NCBI GenBank assembly: GCA_944325475.1
Contig: CALVAF010000102.1
Location: 1-6,396 of the forward strand
Reading direction: 5' to 3'
Source: an uncultured Helicobacter sp.
GTDB taxonomy: Bacteria > Campylobacterota > Campylobacteria > Campylobacterales > Helicobacteraceae
Length of the DNA stretch: 6,396 bases
Part shown: piece by piece, positions 1 to 5,803 of the stretch
Layout of the letters: every line of letters starts with the position of its first letter
How positions within the stretch are numbered: position 1 is the stretch's first letter
Notes under the pieces: model-generated
Told to the model about the DNA's origin: nothing
The model's database searches: none
What the model saw: only the letters and a program-made list of their open reading frames with translations
Translations under genes and position numbers: made by a program

Positions 1-624
1 ATTACTAGTGCAAGTGAATCTAAGGCAAAAAGGGCGTTTGAGACTTCGCTTAAAAAGCTAGGGCTAGAGTATCTTGACCTCTATCTTATCCACCAGCCAT
101 TTAATGACACCTATGGGGCGTGGCGTGCTATGAGCGCATTGTATAAGCAAAAGCTTATCCGCGCTATTGGCGTGAGCAACTTCTATCCCGATAGATTGGT
201 GGATTTTTGTGTGTATAATGAGATAAAGCCTGCTGTCAATCAAGTGGAGTGTAGCCCGCTGCACGCACAATTTGAGGCACAAAAGATAATGCAAGAATAT
301 AATGTCGCTATGCAATCGTGGGCGCCTTTTGGCGAGGGGCGCAATAATATGTTTGCCAACCCAACTATCGCTAGCATTGGCAAAAAATATAATAAAAGCG
401 TGGCGCAGGTGATTTTGCGGTGGCTTATACAGCGAAATATCATAGTCATTCCAAAAACCACGAGAAAAGAGCGAATGATTGAGGATTTCAGTGTCTTTGA
501 CTTTGTGCTAGATTCTAGCGATATGCAGACTATGGCAAAACTTGATGATAATAAAAGCCTCTTTTTTGACAACAGAGACCCCGCAATGGTAAAGTGGCTT
601 AGCGAGTATAAGGCAGATATATAG
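1..624 (+). CDS. Aldo/keto reductase, 3' part (N-terminus outside window)
   Basis: The frame is open from base 1 to the TAG at 622-624 and gives 207 residues. An ATG at 130 lies inside conserved family sequence and is not the start. Visible aldo/keto reductase landmarks are LGLEYLDLYLIHQP (residues 20-33; His31 matches the catalytic-tetrad His), IRAIGVSNF (53-61), NQVECSP, SWAPFGEG and a late IPKTTRKERM segment that in this family contacts the NADP(H) 2'-phosphate. The tetrad Asp, Tyr and Lys should lie upstream; family members are about 270-290 residues, so about 70-80 are missing. The C-terminus (DPAMVKWLSEY...) looks complete. By family it should be a cytosolic NADPH-dependent reductase of aldehydes or ketones; the substrate cannot be read. 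Several 60-base rows here count about 45-50% G+C, against about 33% in a row from the murF region, a hint of separate origin. It converges on the HIT gene. Confidence 0.93.
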   Translation: MTSASESKAKRAFETSLKKLGLEYLDLYLIHQPFNDTYGAWRAMSALYKQKLIRAIGVSNFYPDRLVDFCVYNEIKPAVNQVECSPLHAQFEAQKIMQEYNVAMQSWAPFGEGRNNMFANPTIASIGKKYNKSVAQVILRWLIQRNIIVIPKTTRKERMIEDFSVFDFVLDSSDMQTMAKLDDNKSLFFDNRDPAMVKWLSEYKADI

Positions 625-632
625 AAATTATC

Positions 633-658
633 CGCTAGTGTGAGAAAATTAGCGTTTT
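633..658 (+). terminator. Possible weak terminator after the aldo/keto reductase gene
   Basis: Nine bases after the TAG stop, 633-639 can pair with 648-654 (CGCTA with TAGCG, extended by one G-U and one T-A pair), leaving an 8-base loop. The 3' arm is followed directly by TTTT. The stem is short and the U-run brief, so this is at best a weak intrinsic terminator. No better hairpin was found in the 209-base gap before the convergent gene. Confidence 0.3.
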
Positions 659-833
659 ATATGAATTTTGCCAAAAACTTATAGCAATCATCACAAGGAA
701 GACATTGTAATATGAGCTTTGATTTTGGTGTAATATCGCTGCTATGTTGGTTTTGAGTCTCACTAAGCGTGAATCAATGCGCCATTAAAAATTTCAAAAA
801 ATCTTTAAAAGCTAATGCAAACTAGAAACAAAA

Positions 834-1337
834 TTACAATTTCTCTTCTACTTCAAAATGCTTCAGTGATAAGCTTTTAATTTCTTCAAAAATCGTATCA
901 AAATTCACGCCATAAGCCCTGCAATCTCCAATGGTTGTAAAAAAATTCGTATCCCCCACATAACGTGGTAGCAAATGCAGATGAATATGCTCTGGAATTC
1001 CAGCGCCACCGGCTCGTTCAATATTCATACCCAAATTCACCCCCTTAGCTCCAAAGTCTTTAAGTAGCCCCACTCCTTTCCTTGTGTATTTTTGTAAATG
1101 CAACCACAAATCTTCTTTTAAAAACTCCGGGGAATGCGTATGAAAATGCGGGACAATCAAAAAATGCCCGGGCGTGTAAGGAAATTTATTCATCACGCAA
1201 AAAATTTTGTCATCACGATAAAAAACTCGATTCTGCAAATCCAAATGAGATGTTTTAGAAATGTCACAAAAAATACAGCCTTCTTTTTGTTTTTCCTTAA
1301 AATACCCACTCCGCCATGGTGCGTATAAATGCTCCAT
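834..1337 (-). CDS. HIT-family nucleotide hydrolase/transferase
   Basis: A 167-residue cytosolic protein of the histidine-triad superfamily. The signature HIHLHLL is at 117-123, with His119 as the expected nucleophile that forms a nucleotidyl intermediate. An N-terminal CxxC (Cys21, Cys24) plus downstream histidines resembles the zinc site of Ap4A-phosphorylase-like HIT proteins, as does the opening EHLYAPWR and the PGHFLIVP stretch (56-63). Family chemistry is cleavage or transfer at nucleotide phosphate bonds (Ap4A or nucleoside phosphoramidates); the actual substrate is unknown. The frame also offers GTG at 1340, but AGGGGG (1348-1343) lies only 2 bases before it and 5 bases before the ATG at 1337, so ATG is chosen. 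That ribosome site overlaps the murF stop, implying translational coupling as the last gene of the cluster. From memory, the H. pylori homologue next to murF is HP0741. No clear terminator follows. Confidence 0.93.
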   Translation of the reverse strand: MEHLYAPWRSGYFKEKQKEGCIFCDISKTSHLDLQNRVFYRDDKIFCVMNKFPYTPGHFLIVPHFHTHSPEFLKEDLWLHLQKYTRKGVGLLKDFGAKGVNLGMNIERAGGAGIPEHIHLHLLPRYVGDTNFFTTIGDCRAYGVNFDTIFEEIKSLSLKHFEVEEKL

Positions 1338-1342
1338 CACAG

Positions 1343-1348
1343 CCCCCT
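1343..1348 (-). promoter_or_regulatory. Ribosome binding site of the HIT gene, overlapping the murF stop
   Basis: AGGGGG on the minus strand shares its first two bases with the murF TAG stop (1349-1347). The spacing is 5 bases to the ATG at 1337 but only 2 to the GTG at 1340, which decides the start in favour of ATG. Confidence 0.6.
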
Positions 1349-2330
1349 AAATATAGCTTGGTGCATCATTGGCAAAAAGCACTAAATCTCCAGCCATTGT
1401 TACAGATTTTAGGATATTTTCCATACTTTTTTTGTCTTTTAGAATAACTTTTTGTGGTTTGTAGAGATGTTCTTTTAGTAGCTTAGAGTTTAGCTCTCCA
1501 GTGATGATTGCCACATCAAATACCCTATCAATCGCTTCTGCTAAAGTGATATTAGCCTTTTTAGAGCTCTCTACCAATCCGGGTGTTACAATAACTTTCC
1601 TGCCCTCATATAAAGAAGAAAGTCTAATTGCTTCTAACATTCCCTCTAAATTCCCATTATAACTATCATCTAAAATCACCTTATCATTCACTGCCATTTT
1701 GCTTAGACGATGATTAATCCCTTCCATACGTCGCACCTGTTTGATGATTTTTTCACTTGAGACGCCCAAATCTTTCGCTACTTGAATGGCTGCACTCATA
1801 TTAATCACATTAAAAGCTCCCAAAACCTTGGTTTCAAAGTCCATTTTTTCACCATTATAAGTTAAAGAAAAGCGTGTCCCCTCTAAGGTTGCATTGACAT
1901 TAGAAGCATTTTGTGGAAACCAGACTATATTGCCATAAAAGTTCTGTGGTGGTGTGTTATCTTTGCAGATATAAACCCTCTGAAGATTCGTGCTTTGGAG
2001 GATTTCATATTTTGCTTTATAAATATTTTCTAAACTCTTAAAATATTCAATATGGGCTTCCCCGATTTTACCCACCACTGCAATTTGTGGTTTGACTAGC
2101 TCTACAATCTCTTTAATATCACTAGTTCCCCTAGCACCTGCTTCTACAATATAAATGTCTATCAAAGGGGAAAGATTTTGATTAATATCAGCAATGATTC
2201 CAGTAAGAGTATTAATGCTCCTTGGTGTGGCATACACTTTAAAATCATCTTGCAAGACTTGTGCTAAAAAATTCTTTAAACTGGTCTTGCCATAGCTCCC
2301 TGTTACTGCAATAATTGTGAGATTTGGCAT
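1347..2330 (-). CDS. murF: MurF catalytic part: UDP-MurNAc-tripeptide--D-Ala-D-Ala ligase
   Basis: MurF ligates D-Ala-D-Ala to UDP-MurNAc-tripeptide with ATP, the last cytoplasmic step of the peptidoglycan precursor. These 327 residues carry the Mur-ligase core: P-loop TGSYGKTS (10-17), NTLTG (40-44), Glu63 in VEAGARGTSDI, His93 in IGEAHIE, KAKYEI with Lys107 as the likely carbamylated lysine, GAFNVINMSAAI (171-182), GINHRL (204-209) and DDSYNGN (221-227) at the start of the C-terminal domain. The end, ANDAPSYI, looks complete. The P-loop starts only 9 residues from the ATG, whereas ordinary MurF has a substrate-binding N-terminal domain before it, so this piece alone is short. Upstream of the ATG at 2330 I see no properly spaced ribosome site. 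The frame continues upstream for ten sense codons to a TAG, beyond which the same frame encodes a membrane segment; the two are probably one gene in relatives. Confidence 0.92.
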   Translation of the reverse strand: MPNLTIIAVTGSYGKTSLKNFLAQVLQDDFKVYATPRSINTLTGIIADINQNLSPLIDIYIVEAGARGTSDIKEIVELVKPQIAVVGKIGEAHIEYFKSLENIYKAKYEILQSTNLQRVYICKDNTPPQNFYGNIVWFPQNASNVNATLEGTRFSLTYNGEKMDFETKVLGAFNVINMSAAIQVAKDLGVSSEKIIKQVRRMEGINHRLSKMAVNDKVILDDSYNGNLEGMLEAIRLSSLYEGRKVIVTPGLVESSKKANITLAEAIDRVFDVAIITGELNSKLLKEHLYKPQKVILKDKKSMENILKSVTMAGDLVLFANDAPSYI

Positions 2331-2363
2331 ACTCTTTAGAGTTTCTAGGGCAAGTTTTTTCTA
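2331..2363 (-). other. In-frame TAG plus ten linking codons joining the two murF pieces
   Basis: On the minus strand the membrane part ends ...LLNR-TAG (2363-2361). It is followed without a frame change by ten codons reading KKLALETLKS, then the ATG at 2330. The distance 2804 to 2330 is 474 bases, exactly 158 codons. Read through, the product would be 485 positions, close to the 480-490 residues I remember for Helicobacter and Campylobacter MurF, and the linker joins smoothly to MPNLTIIAVTGSYGKTS. A single base change (for example from a Tyr, Lys, Gln or Glu codon) would explain the TAG; a single indel would not, since both sides share a frame. It may be a sequencing error, a real mutation, a natural split or stop readthrough. 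Confidence 0.75.
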
Positions 2364-2804
2364 GCGGTTTAGTAAAATCTTCTCTACTAAAGAAGACAAA
2401 AAAACAGAAATCACTAAAGGCAAAAGATAGACCACGCGTATTAAAAAAGAAGATTCTTCCCCAAAAAGTAATAATTCATTAAATAAAATAAAGATGATAT
2501 AAAGTCCAAAAAATCGCAAGACTCTGCTAGTCAAAACCAAGCCCTTGCTCAAACGTAACGCCCAAATAATCAAAGCCACCACATACAAATAAAAACCAAA
2601 ATAAAAATAAACATTTTCTGGAATCAAAACAAAATAAAGCACGGGTAGCACAAAATAGAAGATATGCCATCGCTGCTTGTGGTGCTTAAATAAAACACGC
2701 GAAAGCTTGTAGTGATACCATTGGAGGTTGATAATCACATAATACCCAAGGGCAATTAAAAAAATCCATCGACTCATCATGATAAAAACATCAATATTTT
2801 GCAA
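2361..2804 (-). CDS. Membrane protein; probably the N-terminal membrane part of MurF, separated by a TAG
   Basis: A 147-residue, strongly hydrophobic protein with about five likely membrane spans (roughly 12-27, 46-61, 66-83, 97-114 and 120-139). Basic patches between them include KLSRVLFKHHKQR (33-45), and the last residues EKILLNR are basic. It has no catalytic motif. Its LQWYHYKLSRVLF and RWHIFYFVLP segments resemble the membrane N-terminus I remember from campylobacterial MurF; this is recollection, not alignment. The start is TTG at 2804: AAGGA (2815-2811) lies 6 bases upstream, whereas the ATGs at 2780 and 2777 have no ribosome site. It begins 55 bases after the hydrolase gene. Its stop is in frame with the MurF catalytic region 30 bases on, so it is best read as part of murF, perhaps anchoring the enzyme at the membrane where lipid I is made. 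An independent membrane protein is the alternative. Confidence 0.8.
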   Translation of the reverse strand: MQNIDVFIMMSRWIFLIALGYYVIINLQWYHYKLSRVLFKHHKQRWHIFYFVLPVLYFVLIPENVYFYFGFYLYVVALIIWALRLSKGLVLTSRVLRFFGLYIIFILFNELLLFGEESSFLIRVVYLLPLVISVFLSSLVEKILLNR

Positions 2805-2810
2805 AAATAA

Positions 2811-2815
2811 TCCTT
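2811..2815 (-). promoter_or_regulatory. Ribosome binding site that sets a TTG start for the MurF membrane part
   Basis: AAGGA on the minus strand lies 6 bases before the TTG at 2804; the in-frame ATGs at 2780 and 2777 lack such a site. A TATAAT sequence (2821-2816) sits directly before it, but it is too close to act as the -10 element of a transcript that would retain this ribosome site. Confidence 0.55.
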
Positions 2816-2859
2816 ATTATAAATTCTGCGATTCTAACAAAACAAAAATAAATCTACTC

Positions 2860-3594
2860 TCAAACCTGCTTTGTCCTAAGATAAAGCGATTCAATCTTTT
2901 TAGCCTGTTTTAAAAAAAAATAATGATCGCCATCTAGCACAAAAAAATGCGAATCTTGTATCAATCTATGAATTTTCTCCCCCGAATCTAGCGGCGTAGC
3001 GCTATCCTCTCTACCCCAAAAAATGAAAGCTTGATTTTTAAAGTTCGCAAAAACCACGCTAAAATCTTCATCAACCACCCTCTTAAAAGTTTCATACATC
3101 ACTTCGCTCATTCCTTCCACATCGCTAGAGCGTAACATTCGCTTAAAAGCAAGGCTTAAAGTAGGTGAGATTTGATTTAAGCTCTTGCTAAAGGCAATTT
3201 TTGCTCGCACCTTTAGACTTTTTTTTCTTAAGATTCCAGCACTGCTTAAGAGAATTAATTCCTTTGGATTAAGTAAAGCCGCAACTTTCCCCCCAAAACT
3301 ATGTCCCACAACGCTAAACTCGCTAATCCCTATTTCCTCAAGCATGATCTTAAGAATCTTGGCATAATCCCTTGTCTCCAAGCTAAAAGGTGGGTTTTTT
3401 GACCTTCCAAATCCGGGCATATCCACATAAAGATGACAAAAATCCTCAAAACTCCCTGCAAAAGCTTGCTTCATCAAAGCCTTATTAGAACCCCAACCAT
3501 GCAAAAAAACGAGTGTTTTTGATGCCTTCAAATTCACCTTTTCATAAGAAATATCAAAGACTTGATTTTGATAAATAATGCTTTTTAATGCCAC
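2860..3594 (-). CDS. Alpha/beta-hydrolase fold protein
   Basis: A 244-residue cytosolic serine hydrolase. The oxyanion-hole motif HGWG is at 32-35, the nucleophile elbow GHSFGG at 97-102 (Ser99), the acid in GREDS (Asp197) and the catalytic His in GDH (His224), so the triad is complete. The strand LYVDMPGFGRS (55-65) is typical of the fold. The start is GTG at 3594, sharing its G with the ddl stop (TAGTG); AAGGG (3605-3601) lies 6 bases before it, so it is translationally coupled to ddl. From memory, the homologue beside ddl in H. pylori is HP0739, annotated by similarity as a 2-hydroxy-6-oxohepta-2,4-dienoate hydrolase. That specific reaction is doubtful here, since no aromatic-degradation genes are visible; an esterase, thioesterase or wall-related role is equally possible. 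The gene carries a T9 run just after the His224 codon and an A8 run near residue 124. Confidence 0.93.
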   Translation of the reverse strand: MALKSIIYQNQVFDISYEKVNLKASKTLVFLHGWGSNKALMKQAFAGSFEDFCHLYVDMPGFGRSKNPPFSLETRDYAKILKIMLEEIGISEFSVVGHSFGGKVAALLNPKELILLSSAGILRKKSLKVRAKIAFSKSLNQISPTLSLAFKRMLRSSDVEGMSEVMYETFKRVVDEDFSVVFANFKNQAFIFWGREDSATPLDSGEKIHRLIQDSHFFVLDGDHYFFLKQAKKIESLYLRTKQV

Positions 3595-4631
3595 TATTTG
3601 CCCTTAGCAAACTCAATTTTACATAAAAGATCATGGCTAACTTTAATCTCTCTTAACTTGGGTAGATTCCTGCTAAGATCCTCCAAAGCTCCCCTAAAAT
3701 CGTTAAAAAGATAATGGGCTAAACTTCCTGGAATCGGATTAATCTCATTAAGATAGCATATCCCATCTTTTACAAAAAAATCACAGCGAATTAGCGCCCC
3801 CTCAAACAAATCCCCATAAATCTTAGTAAAATTTTCCTGTAAAGTTTGCTTAAGGGATTCTGGAATTACTGCTTCCTTAGCACCCTCTGTGCGTGAGAAG
3901 TCCAAATATTTTTTCTCAAAATCCAAAAATTCCTTTTTCTGTGGCTCCTCGATAAAAGAAAACCGCATTCCCTCTTTGCTTTTGTATCCTGCGATATTGT
4001 ATTCTTTAATCCCGCTGATAAAAGATTCTAAAATCACCTTATCATCATATTCAAAAGCTTCTTGGAGGGCGTATTCTAGCTCCTCCTCACTTTTAGCAAT
4101 AGAAATCCCAATGGAGCTCCCAAGCCTTGCAGGTTTGATAATTAGTGGAAAGGGTAAAGTAATTTTGGGGTTAGAATTTCTATGTGTGACTTGATATTCA
4201 AAGCTCAAAACCCCGCATTCTTTAGCTAAAATCTTAGTTAGCTCCTTATCAAAGCTCAACACACAGGCAAGATTTCTAGGACCAATATAATTAATCCCAT
4301 AAAAATCAAGCAAAGAAGCCACCACGCCATTTTCACCATCACCACCATGAATCAAATTCACTATAAGAGGCAAAGTAAGCCTTTTCTCCCCCCACAAAGT
4401 CCTTTGGTAAAATCCCCCATTTTTAGGATGGATTTTTGTGGCTTTTAGATATTCTTTAGTGCTAAAAAACTTTGATTGCATTTTTTCTTTGGGAATGAAA
4501 TAAAACTTATGCTTATCATCTAAAAAAATAAAATGCTCCACATTTCCCAATATTTTCTTTAATGCAATGGCGCTCACAATGCTGATTTCATGCTCATAAG
4601 AGATTCCACCAAATAAAAAACAAAAATTCAA
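3594..4631 (-). CDS. ddl: D-alanine--D-alanine ligase
   Basis: A cytosolic ATP-grasp ligase making the D-Ala-D-Ala dipeptide used by MurF. From the TTG at 4631 it has 345 residues, close to the 347 I remember for H. pylori Ddl. Visible motifs are LFGGISYEHEISIVSA (6-21, Glu13 for substrate binding), HGGDGENG (95-102), the ATP-grasp IIKPARLGSSIGIS (164-177), IKEYNIAG, RCDFFV (282-287) and NEINPIPGS (295-303, metal and phosphate binding). The frame is also open to an ATG at 4670 (358 residues), but that ATG has no ribosome site and sits at the edge of a hairpin loop. The TTG has AAGGA 7 bases upstream and gives MNFCFLFGG, which lines up with the start of H. pylori Ddl. It overlaps the hydrolase gene by one base and lies 68 bases after alr. 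Nothing suggests a D-Ala-D-Lac variant, but specificity was not tested. Confidence 0.95.
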   Translation of the reverse strand: MNFCFLFGGISYEHEISIVSAIALKKILGNVEHFIFLDDKHKFYFIPKEKMQSKFFSTKEYLKATKIHPKNGGFYQRTLWGEKRLTLPLIVNLIHGGDGENGVVASLLDFYGINYIGPRNLACVLSFDKELTKILAKECGVLSFEYQVTHRNSNPKITLPFPLIIKPARLGSSIGISIAKSEEELEYALQEAFEYDDKVILESFISGIKEYNIAGYKSKEGMRFSFIEEPQKKEFLDFEKKYLDFSRTEGAKEAVIPESLKQTLQENFTKIYGDLFEGALIRCDFFVKDGICYLNEINPIPGSLAHYLFNDFRGALEDLSRNLPKLREIKVSHDLLCKIEFAKGK

Positions 4632-4638
4632 AGTCTTA

Positions 4639-4643
4639 TCCTT
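4639..4643 (-). promoter_or_regulatory. Ribosome binding site that sets a TTG start for ddl
   Basis: AAGGA (4643-4639, minus strand) lies 7 bases before the TTG at 4631. The competing ATG at 4670 has no such site within a useful distance; the nearest GGA is about 17 bases upstream. Confidence 0.6.
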
Positions 4644-4652
4644 AAACTTGCG

Positions 4653-4680
4653 AAATTTTGGTAAAATCATACCAAAATTT
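4653..4680 (-). promoter_or_regulatory. Perfect 11-bp inverted repeat between alr and ddl
   Basis: AAATTTTGGTA (4653-4663) and TACCAAAATTT (4670-4680) are exact reverse complements with a 6-base loop. The site lies in the alr-ddl gap. On the minus strand TATGAT (4671-4666) spans the inner right arm and part of the loop and could be a -10 element for a ddl promoter, leaving a leader of roughly 25-30 bases to the TTG. As RNA it would form an AT-rich hairpin; no long U-run follows on the minus strand, so termination is doubtful. It could be an operator, a processing hairpin or a promoter with a symmetric flank. Confidence 0.5.
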
Positions 4681-4699
4681 TAAATATTCCTGTAAAATC

Positions 4700-5776
4700 T
4701 TATACGATTTTTTTGGGAATGGTTGCATGCAAATGGGCTAAAATCTCATAAGGAATCGTTCCAAAAGCCTCCGCCCAAGCCCGCACATCTTCAAAAATAC
4801 ACAATTCCTCACTATCTCCTTGAATGCTTAGACAATCCATAGAAGCCCTAGGATAAATCCTAAGCCCTTCCTTTGTCCTTAGTTCCATTCCTTCCCTCAC
4901 TCTAAAAAGCCCATCGCCATAGCCCACATCATAGCTAGAAATTAGCATGTCTTCTTCTAGCTCTGAAGTCCCGCTATATCCGATTTTACTGCCTTTTTTT
5001 AAAAGATATGTGCTAATTTTTTTAGCCCACAAAGAGGCAATGGGCTTCAAATCTAACCTACAAAGTCTAGAATCTTGACATAAATAACCATAAAAGGCAA
5101 TGCCAATTCGAAACAAATTATCTTGCAGCTCTAGCGGCAAAGAATCATTGTATTTAACCGCCCTCAAAGATCCCGATGAAGATAAAAAATGAAAACGTGG
5201 CTTTGCTAAGTCATAGTGGCAGCACAGCTTTAAAACCGCTCTTTTAATCTCTAAAAATTCATGATTTTGCGCATAAAACTCACTCCCAAAATCATCGCCA
5301 AAACCATTGTGGCTAAACACTCCTACTAACTCCAAGCCCTTTTGGCAAATCACTTCAAAAGCTTCTTTTAAGCTTTGGGGTTGGATTCCATTGCGATTCA
5401 TGCCAGAATTCACTTCTAGCTCGATTCTAGCGCCCTTAGGATAAAGTCTTAATGCCTCCAAACTAGAGAGGCAAAAATAAATATTTTTCCGCTTTAGACA
5501 CTCCTGCAATGCCTCTGTATCCTCCAAGCTTTGAGGATAAAGGATTGTAATATGTTGAAACATCATAGCAATTTCTAAAGCTTCTTTGGTATTTTTAACA
5601 AAACAAGTTGTGATTCCAGCTTCTTTTGCTAACTGTGCGATTTCTTTTAGCCCATGCCCATAGGCATTGTCTTTTAATACAATTCCAATTTTGGAAGCAT
5701 TGTGTGCGCCAAGTGCTTGAAGAATCGCGCGATAATTATGCAAGAAATGATGAGAGTTAATTTGTAAATATGCCAT
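4700..5776 (-). CDS. alr: Alanine racemase (PLP-dependent)
   Basis: It interconverts L- and D-alanine with pyridoxal phosphate in the cytosol, supplying D-Ala to Ddl. The 358 residues follow the fold-type III layout. The N-terminal barrel holds the PLP lysine in KDNAYGHG (Lys35, with Tyr39). Arg128 lies in VNSGMNRNGI (122-131), the position of the arginine that holds the PLP phenol oxygen. FRIGIAFYG is at 222-230. In the C-terminal beta domain are IGYSGTS (265-271, Tyr267 the likely catalytic tyrosine), DVGYGDGLFR (283-292) and ASMDCLSI, which matches the family's MD motif. The length is near the family's usual 360-370. ATG at 5776 is the only reasonable start; its GGGGA ribosome site (5787-5783) lies inside a hairpin after the cytochrome stop. 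The gene ends 68 bases before the ddl TTG. In H. pylori alr is, as I remember, not next to ddl, so this adjacency differs between species. Confidence 0.96.
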   Translation of the reverse strand: MAYLQINSHHFLHNYRAILQALGAHNASKIGIVLKDNAYGHGLKEIAQLAKEAGITTCFVKNTKEALEIAMMFQHITILYPQSLEDTEALQECLKRKNIYFCLSSLEALRLYPKGARIELEVNSGMNRNGIQPQSLKEAFEVICQKGLELVGVFSHNGFGDDFGSEFYAQNHEFLEIKRAVLKLCCHYDLAKPRFHFLSSSGSLRAVKYNDSLPLELQDNLFRIGIAFYGYLCQDSRLCRLDLKPIASLWAKKISTYLLKKGSKIGYSGTSELEEDMLISSYDVGYGDGLFRVREGMELRTKEGLRIYPRASMDCLSIQGDSEELCIFEDVRAWAEAFGTIPYEILAHLHATIPKKIV

Positions 5777-5781
5777 ATTTG

Positions 5782-5799
5782 ATCCCCAAAAGTGGGGAT
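5782..5799 (-). promoter_or_regulatory. Hairpin between the cytochrome gene and alr that encloses the alr ribosome site
   Basis: ATCCCCA (5782-5788) and TGGGGAT (5793-5799) are exact complements, a 7-bp stem with a 4-base loop. It fills most of the 27-base gap. On the minus strand the 3' arm contains GGGGA, the best ribosome site for the alr ATG at 5776, so folding would hide it. No U-run follows, so it is not a classical terminator. It may lower alr translation relative to the cytochrome or protect the 3' end of the cytochrome message. Confidence 0.55.
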
Positions 5800-5803
5800 T
5801 AAC

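Noticed and set aside
240..572. Open frames on the opposite strand of the reductase gene, and similar ones opposite the HIT, hydrolase and ddl genes.
   Set aside because: They lie fully inside well-supported genes, lack ribosome sites and show no domain features.
712..756. A 14-residue hydrophobic reading frame (MSFDFGVISLLCWF) with AAGGAAG at 695-701, 10 bases upstream.
   Set aside because: Very short, in a gap between convergent genes, with no family resemblance and no sign of a promoter or partner antisense RNA; the ribosome-site match alone is not enough.
633..772. CGCTAGTGTGAGA near 633 and a similar inverted CGCTTAGTGAGAC near 757-769, looking like imperfect ends of a small mobile element.
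   Set aside because: The match needs gaps, there is no target duplication and nothing between them resembles an element.
2331..2342. ACTCTTTAGAGT just upstream of the MurF ATG at 2330, a near-palindrome.
   Set aside because: Only 4-5 pairs with a 2-4 base loop; too weak to claim a control hairpin.
2816..2821. A perfect TATAAT on the minus strand before the MurF membrane part.
   Set aside because: It ends directly before the ribosome binding site, so a start 6-7 bases downstream would remove that site; more likely chance in AT-rich DNA.
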